This document shows positions 53,536-63,067 of a stretch of 64,000 nt of DNA, one piece after another (position 1 is the stretch's first letter; every line of letters begins with the position of its first letter). Below the pieces are notes generated by a model. That model made no database searches. It was not told the origin of the DNA and saw only the letters and a program-made list of their open reading frames with translations. The DNA lies in the NCBI GenBank assembly GCA_905480545.1, contig CAJQQR010000114.1, positions 19,904-83,903 of the forward strand, read 5' to 3'. The position numbers were made by a program, and so were the translations under genes. The DNA is from an uncultured Pirellulaceae bacterium (GTDB taxonomy: Bacteria > Planctomycetota > Planctomycetia > Pirellulales > Pirellulaceae).

Positions 53536-54779
53536 TTCGAAGACGTCGATTCCACCGGATCATGAATCTGAATATCATCCTTAACCGCACCAATTAATTT
53601 TTCTTTTTGATATCGATTGAAAATTTCTGGATCGAATTCATCTCGGGGTTTGAACTCGCTGAAAATCGCATTAGAGTCGCCGGAAAAACGACCAAACGAA
53701 TCAGTTGAGTCGTGTTGCGAATGAGTACTTGACGGTTTCGATTTCGTCCCCGCCATGCGTGATGGACTGCGTTGCTTGCCAGCTGCCGGCAACCTCTCGG
53801 GAGAGAGTATTGGCAGTGACTTTGGACGCGTATTTGAAGATAACTTAGCAATCCGTCGCGACGGGGATGGGGATGGGGATGTTCGTCCATTCGATGTTTC
53901 AGCATGTTTCCGACGAGGCATCGCGTTACGCGTTGCGTTGATCCACGTCGTAATCGCAAGATAGGGTTTACCTGGTCGCGGATATACGGCCGCGGCCAAC
54001 CGTCCATGCGGCTGGGTTACCATTTCCTGCAAGAGCTTGGCTTTCTCTGCGGTCTGCAAATACTCGCTCGCCGCGGAAAAATTCTTTGAACTCTGCGTTT
54101 GACTCAGCGATTTTCCCAAATAGGAATCCAGTTTGAATGGTGTCTTGGATGCGGTGTCGTGACAACCTGATAAACCACAACCGATCACAAAATGTTGTTG
54201 CACCTTGTTCACAAATTCAGCCTCCGAATCATAACGGCTGGTAGCAACGTATTTCGGCGAATCTTCTCTCCTGTTTGGGAGAGCTGATTTCTTTACTGTA
54301 GAGTCTTTTTTTTGCGCGATTCGTTTTGTCCAATCGGAAGCATCAATTGAAATATTTGCTCGTTGACATTCAACCAGCTGTGCCGTCGCCATGTTGTACT
54401 CTTTTTGGTCAAGAAGCCATTCGAGTAAGCGAGATTGTTCTTTCGTCGACAGCGGAGTTACTGCCGTCTTGTATTTCACAAGATCTCGCATGCTCTCAAA
54501 AGACTTTTCGACTCTCGGTGAAGGAACAAGGATATAGTCGCCTTTTGGAAAGTCGATTCGTGTGCCCTTACGGCTTGTCGAGACGGTCCCCTCTAGGACC
54601 TTGCCAGACTTTAGCAAGATAAACTCGGTGTCGCTTGCCGTGGCAATTGCTTCCGTCGCGGTAACAACCATTGCGAGGGCGACAATGGTAAAACACAATG
54701 TCGAAAAGTCGAAACCAAGAGAACGGAGAAAGTCATTGCCAGATCCGACACCCGAGTTTTTTGTTTTTACTTGCATCAA
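53484..54779 (-). CDS. Secreted planctomycete protein with a C-x4-C-H element
   Basis: A 431-residue protein. A hydrophobic segment at about 26-45 ending T-A-T-E-A looks like a signal or anchor. An N-terminal part (F-I-L-L-K-S-G-K-V-L-E-G-T-V) resembles a small beta-barrel used by planctomycete proteins of unknown function. In the middle C-G-L-S-G-C-H-D (near residue 205) recalls heme-binding C-x-x-C-H but has four residues between the cysteines. The C-terminal third is Ser/Pro/Arg/Lys-rich and probably disordered. It overlaps the Nudix gene end by 52 bases. I do not know a function. Confidence 0.65.
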   Translation of the reverse strand: MMQVKTKNSGVGSGNDFLRSLGFDFSTLCFTIVALAMVVTATEAIATASDTEFILLKSGKVLEGTVSTSRKGTRIDFPKGDYILVPSPRVEKSFESMRDLVKYKTAVTPLSTKEQSRLLEWLLDQKEYNMATAQLVECQRANISIDASDWTKRIAQKKDSTVKKSALPNRREDSPKYVATSRYDSEAEFVNKVQQHFVIGCGLSGCHDTASKTPFKLDSYLGKSLSQTQSSKNFSAASEYLQTAEKAKLLQEMVTQPHGRLAAAVYPRPGKPYLAITTWINATRNAMPRRKHAETSNGRTSPSPSPSRRIAKLSSNTRPKSLPILSPERLPAAGKQRSPSRMAGTKSKPSSTHSQHDSTDSFGRFSGDSNAIFSEFKPRDEFDPEIFNRYQKEKLIGAVKDDIQIHDPVESTSSNQVPSRLILPESSKSKK

Positions 54780-54934
54780 TTTTCAAATGACTTGAATTTT
54801 ACTTAAAACCGTCGAATCGTAGTCGTGTCCGACTCTTTCGCGTATCAAAAGCATTCGCGAATTTTGTTTTAAATAGAGAATTCCTGCGACCAAGTCAACG
54901 GAATCATTTGACAAGCATGCCAAACAAGCCCGAA

Positions 54935-56050
54935 TCACTTCAACTTAATCGTCACCCTCGCAATGCTTCCGTTTCCACCAGATGCCCAACACACATTTGT
55001 GTCTTTTACAAACGCCAAGGCGTGAAACCCCTTGGTGCTAGCGAGGCTCCATTTCCTTCCCATGTCCGTCGACCAATCTGTTCCGTTGGTACCAGTCGCT
55101 AGCAGCACTGCCTGCCAATCCGTTGACTTCTTGGTTTTAAATCTCCCCACGGCGACGCAGCTTCTGAAACCGGTCGCATCTGCTGAATTCCACGTCTTTC
55201 CGCCATCAAATGTGGTCGACACCGTATTTTTCGATAGTTCCGGCTGTTTGTAATCTCCGCCGACGGCGACAGCAGTGTTTTCGTCGACAAACGCCAACGA
55301 AAAAATTCCCGCACTTTCAGATCGAGAAATTGTGGAACGAGTCATTTTCCAGCTAACGCCATTGTCATTTGAGATCGCGACTCTAGAAAAACCCGTTTCG
55401 TTTTCCGCGGCTTTCCCTCCCAGCCCAATCCAAACCTGTCTTTTTCCAAATGTAGCCAAGCAGGTCCCGCTCGCCGCGAAACCAGCTTCGTTTTTCAGGG
55501 CCGACGGTAAACTTCCTTTTTCCGAAACCCTCCAAGACTTACCACCATCGGCGGTTTGTATCACAAAAATCTTCCGGTCCAACGGGTCACTAAATGCAAT
55601 TCCATGCTTTTCATCCCAAAAAGAAAAGGCATCGAAAAAGACACGCTCATCCTTGTTTTCGTAACCAAGTTGCCAGGATTCTCCACCGTCTGTCGTCGAA
55701 TACACCCTTGCCGGAGTCCCCGCTCCCAATATCACCGCACGATTCTCGTCAAATGCCTCAATATCGCGAAACTCAATTTTCTCCGACTTCGGAATATTAA
55801 ATTTGCTCCATGACTTTCCCGCGTCGGTCGTTCGAACCACCGTTCCGCCGGACCCACTGGCCCAAATGACATCCTTATTTACGACACAAAGCCCACGAAA
55901 ACTGGCGGCGGTTTTCGCGTCAAACGATTCAATATTTAACGCGTAGCGATCGCTGGGCAACTGTTGTGAGAACGCAACCTGCTCTTGAATTCCAATGGGA
56001 ACCAAAATCGTAAGCAACAGAAAAAGACAAGCAATAAGAGTCTGGTTCAT
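54935..56050 (-). CDS. Secreted BNR/Ycf48-like beta-propeller
   Basis: A 371-residue protein with a signal peptide (hydrophobic, ending V-A-F-S-Q). The body consists of S-x-D-x-G-x-x-W Asp-box (BNR) repeats: T-D-A-G-K-S-W, T-D-G-G-E-S-W, A-D-G-G-K-S-W, N-D-N-G-V-S-W, F-D-G-G-K-T-W. This is the WD40/YVTN/BNR-like propeller also found in the photosystem II assembly factor Ycf48; no photosynthesis is implied. The frame opens at 56098, but the ATG at 56050 gives a clean leader. Confidence 0.82.
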   Translation of the reverse strand: MNQTLIACLFLLLTILVPIGIQEQVAFSQQLPSDRYALNIESFDAKTAASFRGLCVVNKDVIWASGSGGTVVRTTDAGKSWSKFNIPKSEKIEFRDIEAFDENRAVILGAGTPARVYSTTDGGESWQLGYENKDERVFFDAFSFWDEKHGIAFSDPLDRKIFVIQTADGGKSWRVSEKGSLPSALKNEAGFAASGTCLATFGKRQVWIGLGGKAAENETGFSRVAISNDNGVSWKMTRSTISRSESAGIFSLAFVDENTAVAVGGDYKQPELSKNTVSTTFDGGKTWNSADATGFRSCVAVGRFKTKKSTDWQAVLLATGTNGTDWSTDMGRKWSLASTKGFHALAFVKDTNVCWASGGNGSIARVTIKLK

Positions 56051-56360
56051 GGGTCCGGAGCGTCGAAAAAAAGGAACGAGTAGATCATTGGAGGGCACAA
56101 AATTGGCCGTACCATTTGCAGAAAATGAGACCGAATTATCGTAACCTCAAATTGTTGGATGCGCAATCACCCCTCAAAACCAGTATGAATCGGACGGCAC
56201 CGATCGAAACGCTGAATCCTAACCTTTTACTGCTTATTTTCTGATCTGGCATCGGATAGATTAATAGATTCAAAAAAAATCCAACGCTCAGGTTCGTCGA
56301 ATTCCTACGATCAAAAAAGATCACGGCAAATCTGATGATAAGGATGATCTGGATAATTGA

Positions 56361-58778
56361 ATGGCTCGATTTGCATTAACGATTTTTGCAAGTGCGTTTT
56401 TACTCTTTCAAGTACAACCACTGATTGCTCGTTACATTCTGCCGTGGTTTGGGGGTGCACCATCGGTTTGGTCAACGTGCATGCTGTTCTTTCAACTGGT
56501 GTTACTCGCGGGTTACAGTTATGCTCACGCCTTGAATCATTTTTTTAAGGAAAAGATGCAGGCGGTCATTCACATGATCGTCTTGGTTTCAGCCTGCTTA
56601 ATGCTGCCGATTGTTCCCAGCGATAGTCTGCGTCCAACCGGCGAAGAGTCACCGGTTTTCCAAGTTTTACTTGTCCTTTTGGCAACGATTGGCGTACCGT
56701 ATTTTGTGGTTTCCACCACGGGTCCGCTGCTGCAATCATGGTTTTCAAAATCCTATCCTGACCGGTCACCTTACCGATTGTTTGCTTTGTCAAATTTTGG
56801 TTCTCTCGTGGCGTTGCTGACGTACCCGTTTCTCTTCGAACCGTATTTTCGGCAAAAGACTCAGGCCATATCGTGGTCGACTGGATTTGGCATATTTGCA
56901 TTACTATGCGGCTGGTGCGCATTAAAAATGTACACCCATATTCCCGGCAAAGTAGATCATGCCAACCAACCCAAAACGGACCAACCGACAACGAAATACA
57001 GTAATGAATCGAAGCCCACCGCAATTCGTATCCTACTGTGGATCGGGCTTTCCATGGTACCGTCGATTTTACTCCTGGCGACAACCAATCAAGTTTGTCA
57101 GGAGGTCGCGGTCGTGCCATTTCTTTGGGTTCTGCCTCTGGCGCTTTACCTCGTGACTTTTATCATTTGTTTTGAGGCACCTTATCTCTATGTCCGAATC
57201 GTTTTCTATCCTCTGTTTGCGGCGTCGATCATCTTGGCGGTGGTTTGTTTGCACTTGGGTGTTAACGCTCCAATGTGGTTGCAGGCCGGGGGATTGATTT
57301 CCGCATTTTTCTTTGGATCAATGGTTTGCCACGGAGAACTGGCATGCAACAAACCTCAGCCCAGTTATTTGACGTTGTACTACCTTGCAATTTCCGTTGG
57401 AGGAGCACTGGGCGGAATATTTGTGGTCTTGATTGCCCCGAACATTTTCCAAAGTTATTTCGAACTGCACGTCGGATACGTACTGGCCATCTGTTTGACC
57501 GCCATTGCGTTTCACTCGCGTGCCGACAACAAATTCTTCCAGTTCGTTGATTATCGAATTTCGGCATGTATTGGCTTCGCTATGGTCGTGGGTTTGTCCA
57601 TTCCGGTCATTCACCACGCGGCCACTGCAGATGAAGTGGAAGATGAAGAAGAGGTTGTCTATCGCGTGAGGGACTTCTGGGGCATTTTGACGGTAAAAAC
57701 CGAATACATCGGCGAAGAGTATGAAATGCGTTACTTGACGAACGGTCGGATTAGCCATGGGAACCAATACACAACCGAAGATCGCCAACTTCGAAAGACC
57801 ACCTATTATTGTGTGGGAAGCGGAGTGGGACTCGCCGTTGAGCGAAACCCAAAACGGCTGAAATCTGAACCGATGAAAATCGGCGTCATCGGCCTTGGCA
57901 CAGGAACAATGGCTGCATGGGGGCAGACCGGCGACCAAATCCGTTTTTACGAAATTAACCCGGAAGTCAAGAAAGTCGCGGAAGAACATTTCTTCTACAC
58001 AAAAATGGCACGCGAAAAGAATGGAGTCGACGTTGATATCATTCTTGGGGACGCGAGAATTCAAATGCAAAGACAATTGGAAAGAGACGAAAAACAGGAA
58101 TTCGATGTTCTTGCCGTTGATGCTTTTTCGAGTGATGCGATTCCGCGACATTTGCTGACAAAGGAATGCGTTCAGCTTTACGAAAAACACATGGCAAAGA
58201 ACGGAATCATTGCGATCCACATTTCCAATCGTTTTCTAGATCTTGAGGGAATTTGCTATCGGATCGGAACAGAATTGGGGTACCAACCCATGTTGATCGA
58301 ATGTGATGAACCGGTTGACGATTGGGGATACAGCAACTCTTGGGTGCTGTTCACCAAAAACAAGGAATTCAGGAACGACGAATATGTGAATACGACCAGC
58401 TTTGATCATGACTGGTATCGTGGAAAGCTGGAAGGATTCATCGAAGACCGAATCGGTGATACCGTAGATTTAGAGGCCAAACCTGATTTTGATTTTAAAA
58501 CTTTTGAAAAATCACTCTCAAAAAAGATCCCCGCCCCCGAGGACGAAGATGTCGAAAACACGGATCGGCAATCTCTCAGTGAGTATGAGGATTTCAAAAA
58601 ACGACTTCAACAATGGGAAAAGGCTGAACGACAGTTTAAGGTGCTTTGGACAGACGACTTCGGAAGTCTGTGGCAAGTCATTCGCCTAGAATTTGACTTG
58701 AAAGACAGTTGGGATGAGGTCAAAGAATGGTGGGAAGAGGAAAAAACAGACGATGACGATACGGACAGCGACGAGTAA
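56361..58778 (+). CDS. Membrane-fused spermidine synthase-like protein
   Basis: An 805-residue protein. The first half (about 1-430) has around 10-12 hydrophobic helices and resembles the integral membrane domain of fused MFS/spermidine-synthase proteins (start L-F-Q-V-Q-P-L-I-A-R-Y-I-L-P-W-F-G-G). The second half is a spermidine-synthase-like Rossmann domain: V-I-G-L-G-T-G-T-M-A, Y-E-I-N-P-E, G-D-A-R and D-V-L-A-V-D-A-F-S-S-D-A-I-P. The C-terminus (after about 720) is charged and ends in an acidic D-D-D-D-T-D-S-D-E tail. Its product is unknown; the membrane domain suggests transport or a membrane substrate. It is unrelated in architecture to the soluble homologue at 14516-15232. Confidence 0.85.
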   Translation: MARFALTIFASAFLLFQVQPLIARYILPWFGGAPSVWSTCMLFFQLVLLAGYSYAHALNHFFKEKMQAVIHMIVLVSACLMLPIVPSDSLRPTGEESPVFQVLLVLLATIGVPYFVVSTTGPLLQSWFSKSYPDRSPYRLFALSNFGSLVALLTYPFLFEPYFRQKTQAISWSTGFGIFALLCGWCALKMYTHIPGKVDHANQPKTDQPTTKYSNESKPTAIRILLWIGLSMVPSILLLATTNQVCQEVAVVPFLWVLPLALYLVTFIICFEAPYLYVRIVFYPLFAASIILAVVCLHLGVNAPMWLQAGGLISAFFFGSMVCHGELACNKPQPSYLTLYYLAISVGGALGGIFVVLIAPNIFQSYFELHVGYVLAICLTAIAFHSRADNKFFQFVDYRISACIGFAMVVGLSIPVIHHAATADEVEDEEEVVYRVRDFWGILTVKTEYIGEEYEMRYLTNGRISHGNQYTTEDRQLRKTTYYCVGSGVGLAVERNPKRLKSEPMKIGVIGLGTGTMAAWGQTGDQIRFYEINPEVKKVAEEHFFYTKMAREKNGVDVDIILGDARIQMQRQLERDEKQEFDVLAVDAFSSDAIPRHLLTKECVQLYEKHMAKNGIIAIHISNRFLDLEGICYRIGTELGYQPMLIECDEPVDDWGYSNSWVLFTKNKEFRNDEYVNTTSFDHDWYRGKLEGFIEDRIGDTVDLEAKPDFDFKTFEKSLSKKIPAPEDEDVENTDRQSLSEYEDFKKRLQQWEKAERQFKVLWTDDFGSLWQVIRLEFDLKDSWDEVKEWWEEEKTDDDDTDSDE

Positions 58779-58842
58779 CCGCACTTAATGCTGCTCGAAC
58801 GTTTTCTCCGACCACGAACGCTGGCCCAAAAAGGGTTTGAAA

Positions 58843-59211
58843 TCAAACCCAGCCGATGTTTTTTTGAGTCCATTCAGATTGGGTCGCACCCGTGTTTACG
58901 GTTTCAGCGGGTTCGATAAGCATTACCCGCACTTCACTTTCAGCCACAGGTCGATGTTCGACACCACGAGGGACGACAAAGACTTCACCGGATTTCAGAT
59001 TTATTGTTCGATCGCGCAATTCGATCTTCAATTCACCATCCAAGACGAAGAAGACTTCGTCTTCATGCTCGTGAGAATGCCAAACGAATTCACCTTTTAG
59101 CTTGGCGAGTCGCATTTGCTGTCCATTAAATTCCGCCGCGATTTTCGGGGACCAATATTCCTCAATCCCTTCAAATTTTTCGAGCGGCGAAAACTTGTCT
59201 AACTTTGTCAT
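58843..59211 (-). CDS. Small cupin-domain protein
   Basis: A 122-residue single cupin. Motif 1 is W-H-S-H-E-H-E-D-E-V-F-F-V-L-D-G and motif 2 is P-R-G-V-E-H-R-P, giving the His/Glu metal site. Such cupins bind metal and may act as isomerases, oxygenases or sugar-binding proteins. It starts six bases after the stop of the PhoD phosphatase gene on the same strand, so they form one operon. Confidence 0.85.
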   Translation of the reverse strand: MTKLDKFSPLEKFEGIEEYWSPKIAAEFNGQQMRLAKLKGEFVWHSHEHEDEVFFVLDGELKIELRDRTINLKSGEVFVVPRGVEHRPVAESEVRVMLIEPAETVNTGATQSEWTQKNIGWV

Positions 59212-59217
59212 GTGTAC

Positions 59218-61539
59218 CTATTGGATAACGTTGTCGCCCTTGTTTTCTTTTTGGTGAATCGTCAACGGCCAACCGGGAAATTGGTTTTCGACCTTTCCAT
59301 CAGTTGGATCAACGAGAAACCGATAAGATTCAATGTAGTACGTTTTCTTTTGCGTATCGATGGTCACAAATCCAAATCCACTACCTTTTTGATGAGCCCG
59401 TTCGTATCGATTCTTCTTGGTCGGAACAATCGGATTTCCAACCGCGTACACGTAAGCCTTGTTGCCAAACGAGTCGATAAATTCACCGGTGTTTGCAAGA
59501 CCATGTTTTGGTCGATTTTCGTGCTTCATTCCGACTTCGTCCGGTCGCCACCATCGTGGATAACCAACCGCAATTGCCGGAGTGCAGAATGACCAACAAC
59601 TGTCCCGCTGCTCTTCTACGCCATACTGCACCATCGTTGTCAAATGTTGGTCACCGTTGATGTGAAGTGGCATTCCCTCCCGCAGAATATTAATCGCGTT
59701 GTTCCGCGGTGTTTGCGGCCACGCGCCTGAATCAAGATCGCCACGCAAATACCCGTCATACGAACCATGATGTGTGGCGACTCCGGCGAATACCGTTTGA
59801 CTGAGCAGCACCTTCATCGAATGACCTCGCCAATCTTTGACCCAATGTTTTAGGAAATTCTCTTGACGCTCTCCCAGCAACTCCAGGCCCTCTTTGTCCA
59901 GTTTCCTTACGTCGATACTTTCATCCTTAACATGGTCAGCGCGTCCAGACCAAAAACTGACTCGCTCAGGACCGCTTTTGAATTGGCGGTCGCCTAAAAT
60001 TGCAAAGCTCACATCGCCGTAAACCATGTCACCAAAATAAACACTTATATCTTGCTTGGAGGGTGCCGGATCAAAATAGTCCGGATGATGGCCTGCACAT
60101 GTCCTGTGCACGACGTTTACCATCCTCGCCGGTTCGCGGTAGCCTCCCTTTGACGAAGTCCCACCTGTGCGATCCATTTTAGCGCCACCTTCTCCCCAAA
60201 TGTTTCCTTGAAATACATCATGGTCATCCGCAAGACAGACGGTCGGAGCGTTTTTCAACGCGTGGCGAAATGACCAACCGAATTGATAAAACTTTCGCAA
60301 GTAATTCAAGATCGCCGGTCCAGCAGGATCGCGAATTAATCCGTAACCACCATGATTCTCGTAAAGTTGGTCACCGGAAAAATAAAGCATATCCGGATCG
60401 AGTTTGGTGATGTTATTCGCGACCGGTTCATAGGGAAACGCGTAGTCATTCTGGCAAGTTAAGGCCCCTAGGCGTAATGGCCGCCCGGTCGGGTTTGGCT
60501 TAATTGTGCCGTCCCAAGTTGATTGCGTTTGAGTGCCATCGGTATGCTGTTCGTCGTAGACCAACCTGTACTTGGTCGCTTTCTTTTCATCCCAATTCGT
60601 AACACGAAATTTCGCGGTCCAAGCATCGGTATCTAGTGGTGACTTACCAAGAGATTTCCATTTGCCATCTTTCTCGATCTGCAATTCAACCGATTGGTTG
60701 TCCTTTTTTCCAAGCGGACCCGTAAGAGCGTTCATCGTCATGACAAATCCTTCGTCATTTCTGTTATCGCTCAGGGTATACATTGACCACAAAATTGGAC
60801 CGAACCTGTTTTCTTCGTGGACCACAAATGCATCCCCAGAGGCTTTCCAATTTGCAAAGCGATAGCGAGAACCCTGTCCTTTCTTTAAAGCTGGATCAAA
60901 GTTGTTCACTAACGCGACGTTACCCAGAACGTAGTCGGTTGGAAACTGATGCGTGACGCTTCCAATTTCTTTTCCAGCCTTGTCTTTGGCAACCAAAGTC
61001 AATGCATACTTGTTGCCGACAGGCATCCCGGACAGCTGCAATTGAACGCTTTTACTGCTTTCTAAGCCGTCGACTGCTTTCCGCTTTCGACCAAGCACAA
61101 ATTCTCCGTCCACGATTCCTGCTTTGACACCATTTTTTGCAAAAGCGTTACTGCGATGTTCATTGATGTCACTCTTGATGCCAATTTGGAAACCAACACC
61201 TCCATCAGACTTTCGCGTTTCAACATGCGAAACATCCACAGACAATTCAAAACTTCCCGCCACGTTTTCGATTTGATGCGTCAAAAGTTGAATATTGCGA
61301 AATCCCCCGGTCGTCTTGCATTCCGCTGCACCATTTTCAACACGCCAATCCTCCATCGGATTCGCCCAATAGTTTCCGCCAAGAAAGACTCGATCTTTTG
61401 TTTTCGCCCAATTCGATGCAAACGCATTGACGGAAGAGCGGCTTTCGTTCGCCGACGCATTTTTTGACCTGAAAAAGCCAAAGACTCCGGCACTTGCACT
61501 TGAGAGTTTTAATAAGAGGCGTCGAGTAACCCAAGTCAT
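59218..61539 (-). CDS. Tat-exported PhoD-like phosphatase with an N-terminal laminin-G-like region
   Basis: A 773-residue protein. The leader begins T-R-R-L-L-L-K-L-S (twin-arginine). An N-terminal beta-rich region (about 35-245) resembles concanavalin/laminin-type domains. A linker with an Ig-like region precedes the metallophosphatase domain (about 350-730): [27 protein letters not shown]. PhoD-type enzymes are calcium/iron phosphodiesterase-phosphatases active outside the cytoplasm. ATG at 61539 has AAGGAAG five bases upstream. Cotranscribed with the cupin gene. Confidence 0.88.
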   Translation of the reverse strand: MTWVTRRLLLKLSSASAGVFGFFRSKNASANESRSSVNAFASNWAKTKDRVFLGGNYWANPMEDWRVENGAAECKTTGGFRNIQLLTHQIENVAGSFELSVDVSHVETRKSDGGVGFQIGIKSDINEHRSNAFAKNGVKAGIVDGEFVLGRKRKAVDGLESSKSVQLQLSGMPVGNKYALTLVAKDKAGKEIGSVTHQFPTDYVLGNVALVNNFDPALKKGQGSRYRFANWKASGDAFVVHEENRFGPILWSMYTLSDNRNDEGFVMTMNALTGPLGKKDNQSVELQIEKDGKWKSLGKSPLDTDAWTAKFRVTNWDEKKATKYRLVYDEQHTDGTQTQSTWDGTIKPNPTGRPLRLGALTCQNDYAFPYEPVANNITKLDPDMLYFSGDQLYENHGGYGLIRDPAGPAILNYLRKFYQFGWSFRHALKNAPTVCLADDHDVFQGNIWGEGGAKMDRTGGTSSKGGYREPARMVNVVHRTCAGHHPDYFDPAPSKQDISVYFGDMVYGDVSFAILGDRQFKSGPERVSFWSGRADHVKDESIDVRKLDKEGLELLGERQENFLKHWVKDWRGHSMKVLLSQTVFAGVATHHGSYDGYLRGDLDSGAWPQTPRNNAINILREGMPLHINGDQHLTTMVQYGVEEQRDSCWSFCTPAIAVGYPRWWRPDEVGMKHENRPKHGLANTGEFIDSFGNKAYVYAVGNPIVPTKKNRYERAHQKGSGFGFVTIDTQKKTYYIESYRFLVDPTDGKVENQFPGWPLTIHQKENKGDNVIQ

Positions 61540-61580
61540 CTATTCTTCCTTTTGATTATCAAGTAGTCGTCATTTGTAAT

Positions 61581-62915
61581 TTGAGTGCAACGGCACCGCA
61601 TGAAATCGGAAATCCATCATCCCGAAATCTATCTGTCGGGCGCGTGGTTAAATCAATTAGACAATATTATGGTAGGTTGCACGAGCTACTACACCTATTG
61701 GATGCATGCGACCCATTGATCATTCACGTCGATATGGATGCGTTTTACGCATCAGTTGAAATTCGGGACAACCCTGATTTAGCCGGAAAGCCCGTCGTTG
61801 TTGGCGGCTCACCTAACGGTCGAGGCGTGGTCGCCGCCGCGAGCTACGAAGCTCGCCGTTTCGGGGTTCACAGTGCTATGCCCGCTTCACAAGTCCTTCG
61901 GCGATGCCGGCAGGCAATATTCATCAAGCCAAGAATGGAACATTACGCTTCGGTTTCCAAAAAAATACGCGAAATTTTTTATCGTTACACGTCCCTTGTT
62001 GAGCCGCTTTCGCTCGATGAGGCATTCCTTGATGTTTCGGGCTGCGAAAAATTATTTGGCAGCGCTAAAAACATCGCGAACAAAATACGACATGATATTC
62101 GTTCTGAACTGGATCTGGTGGCTTCCGCAGGTGTCGCACCGAACAAATACCTTGCAAAGGTAGCCAGTGATCTCGATAAGCCGAATGGCTGTGTAGCTAT
62201 TGACGAAGCAGACGTCCTGGATTTTCTACAACCACTGTCGATCAAACGCATCTGGGGAGTTGGACAAAAATGCGCCGCCAAATTTGAATCAATTGGTGTT
62301 CGAACCATTGGTGATCTCCGGAAGTTTTCCGTGGATCAGCTTAGGCCTATGTTCGGCGCGAATGCACAGCACTTCTGGAATCTTGCTCGAGGCATCGATG
62401 ACCGACTGGTAATTTCTGATCGCGTTGCCAAATCCATCTCTCACGAAACCACTTTTTCACACGATATTACCAACCGTGAAGTCCTGGAAGCTTGGTCAAT
62501 CGAATTGATGGGACAAGTTGCCCGGCGACTGAGGCGTCATGAAATCAAGGGCCGAACGGTGCAAATCAAATTGCGATACTCCGACTTTCAAACTCTAACC
62601 CGTGCAATCACACTCCCAGAACCAACCAATATCTCCAAATCGCTAATCAATGCAGCCAATGAATTAATCGTTAGGGAATTGCAACCGAATCATTCGCCCA
62701 TTCGTTTATTGGGTACCGGAATAACGAATTTGACGGGCCGCCGAATGACGCAGCAGACGTTGTTTGATCAGAACGAAAACAAAAAGCATTCCGAAATTGA
62801 TAAAGTCACCGATAAGATTTTATCAAAGTTCGGAAACGCTGCCGTACGGTCCGCCAAAACGATCGAACAGAAGATTCGCCATCAACGCGATCCGAATATT
62901 CATGATGGCAATTAA
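61581..62915 (+). CDS. dinB: DNA polymerase IV (Y-family translesion polymerase)
   Basis: A 444-residue Y-family polymerase. Catalytic carboxylates are in V-D-M-D-A-F-Y-A-S-V-E and S-L-D-E-A-F-L-D-V; S-Y-E-A-R-R-F-G-V-H-S-A-M-P and S-A-G-V-A-P-N-K-Y-L-A-K-V-A-S-D are also conserved, and the C-terminal Q-Q-T-L-F-D is a clamp-binding peptide. It copies damaged DNA. The frame starts with TTG at 61581, giving about 48 residues before the I-I-H-V-D-M-D core; a TTG at 61698 would give the more usual length. The true start is uncertain, and no LexA-type box is visible. Confidence 0.9.
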   Translation: MSATAPHEIGNPSSRNLSVGRVVKSIRQYYGRLHELLHLLDACDPLIIHVDMDAFYASVEIRDNPDLAGKPVVVGGSPNGRGVVAAASYEARRFGVHSAMPASQVLRRCRQAIFIKPRMEHYASVSKKIREIFYRYTSLVEPLSLDEAFLDVSGCEKLFGSAKNIANKIRHDIRSELDLVASAGVAPNKYLAKVASDLDKPNGCVAIDEADVLDFLQPLSIKRIWGVGQKCAAKFESIGVRTIGDLRKFSVDQLRPMFGANAQHFWNLARGIDDRLVISDRVAKSISHETTFSHDITNREVLEAWSIELMGQVARRLRRHEIKGRTVQIKLRYSDFQTLTRAITLPEPTNISKSLINAANELIVRELQPNHSPIRLLGTGITNLTGRRMTQQTLFDQNENKKHSEIDKVTDKILSKFGNAAVRSAKTIEQKIRHQRDPNIHDGN

Positions 62916-63067
62916 TCGCCCCCCGCCGTCTCTGGTCGTCGTCTATTTTTCAAGCGGCAATTGGACGTCAATGATTCCCATCAATGACGTGACATCGAGT
63001 TCAATCTGCTTCATAATGAAGTAGACCGGTACGACTAAAATTTCTCACTCCAGACTGACGCGACTCC

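Noticed and set aside
54935..56050. Ycf48-like propeller as evidence of photosynthesis
   Set aside because: BNR propellers of this type are common in non-photosynthetic bacteria, and no other photosystem gene is present.
14516..58778. Two spermidine synthase-like genes as a polyamine pathway
   Set aside because: They are far apart, differ in architecture, and no decarboxylase gene is present; one is a membrane fusion of unknown activity.
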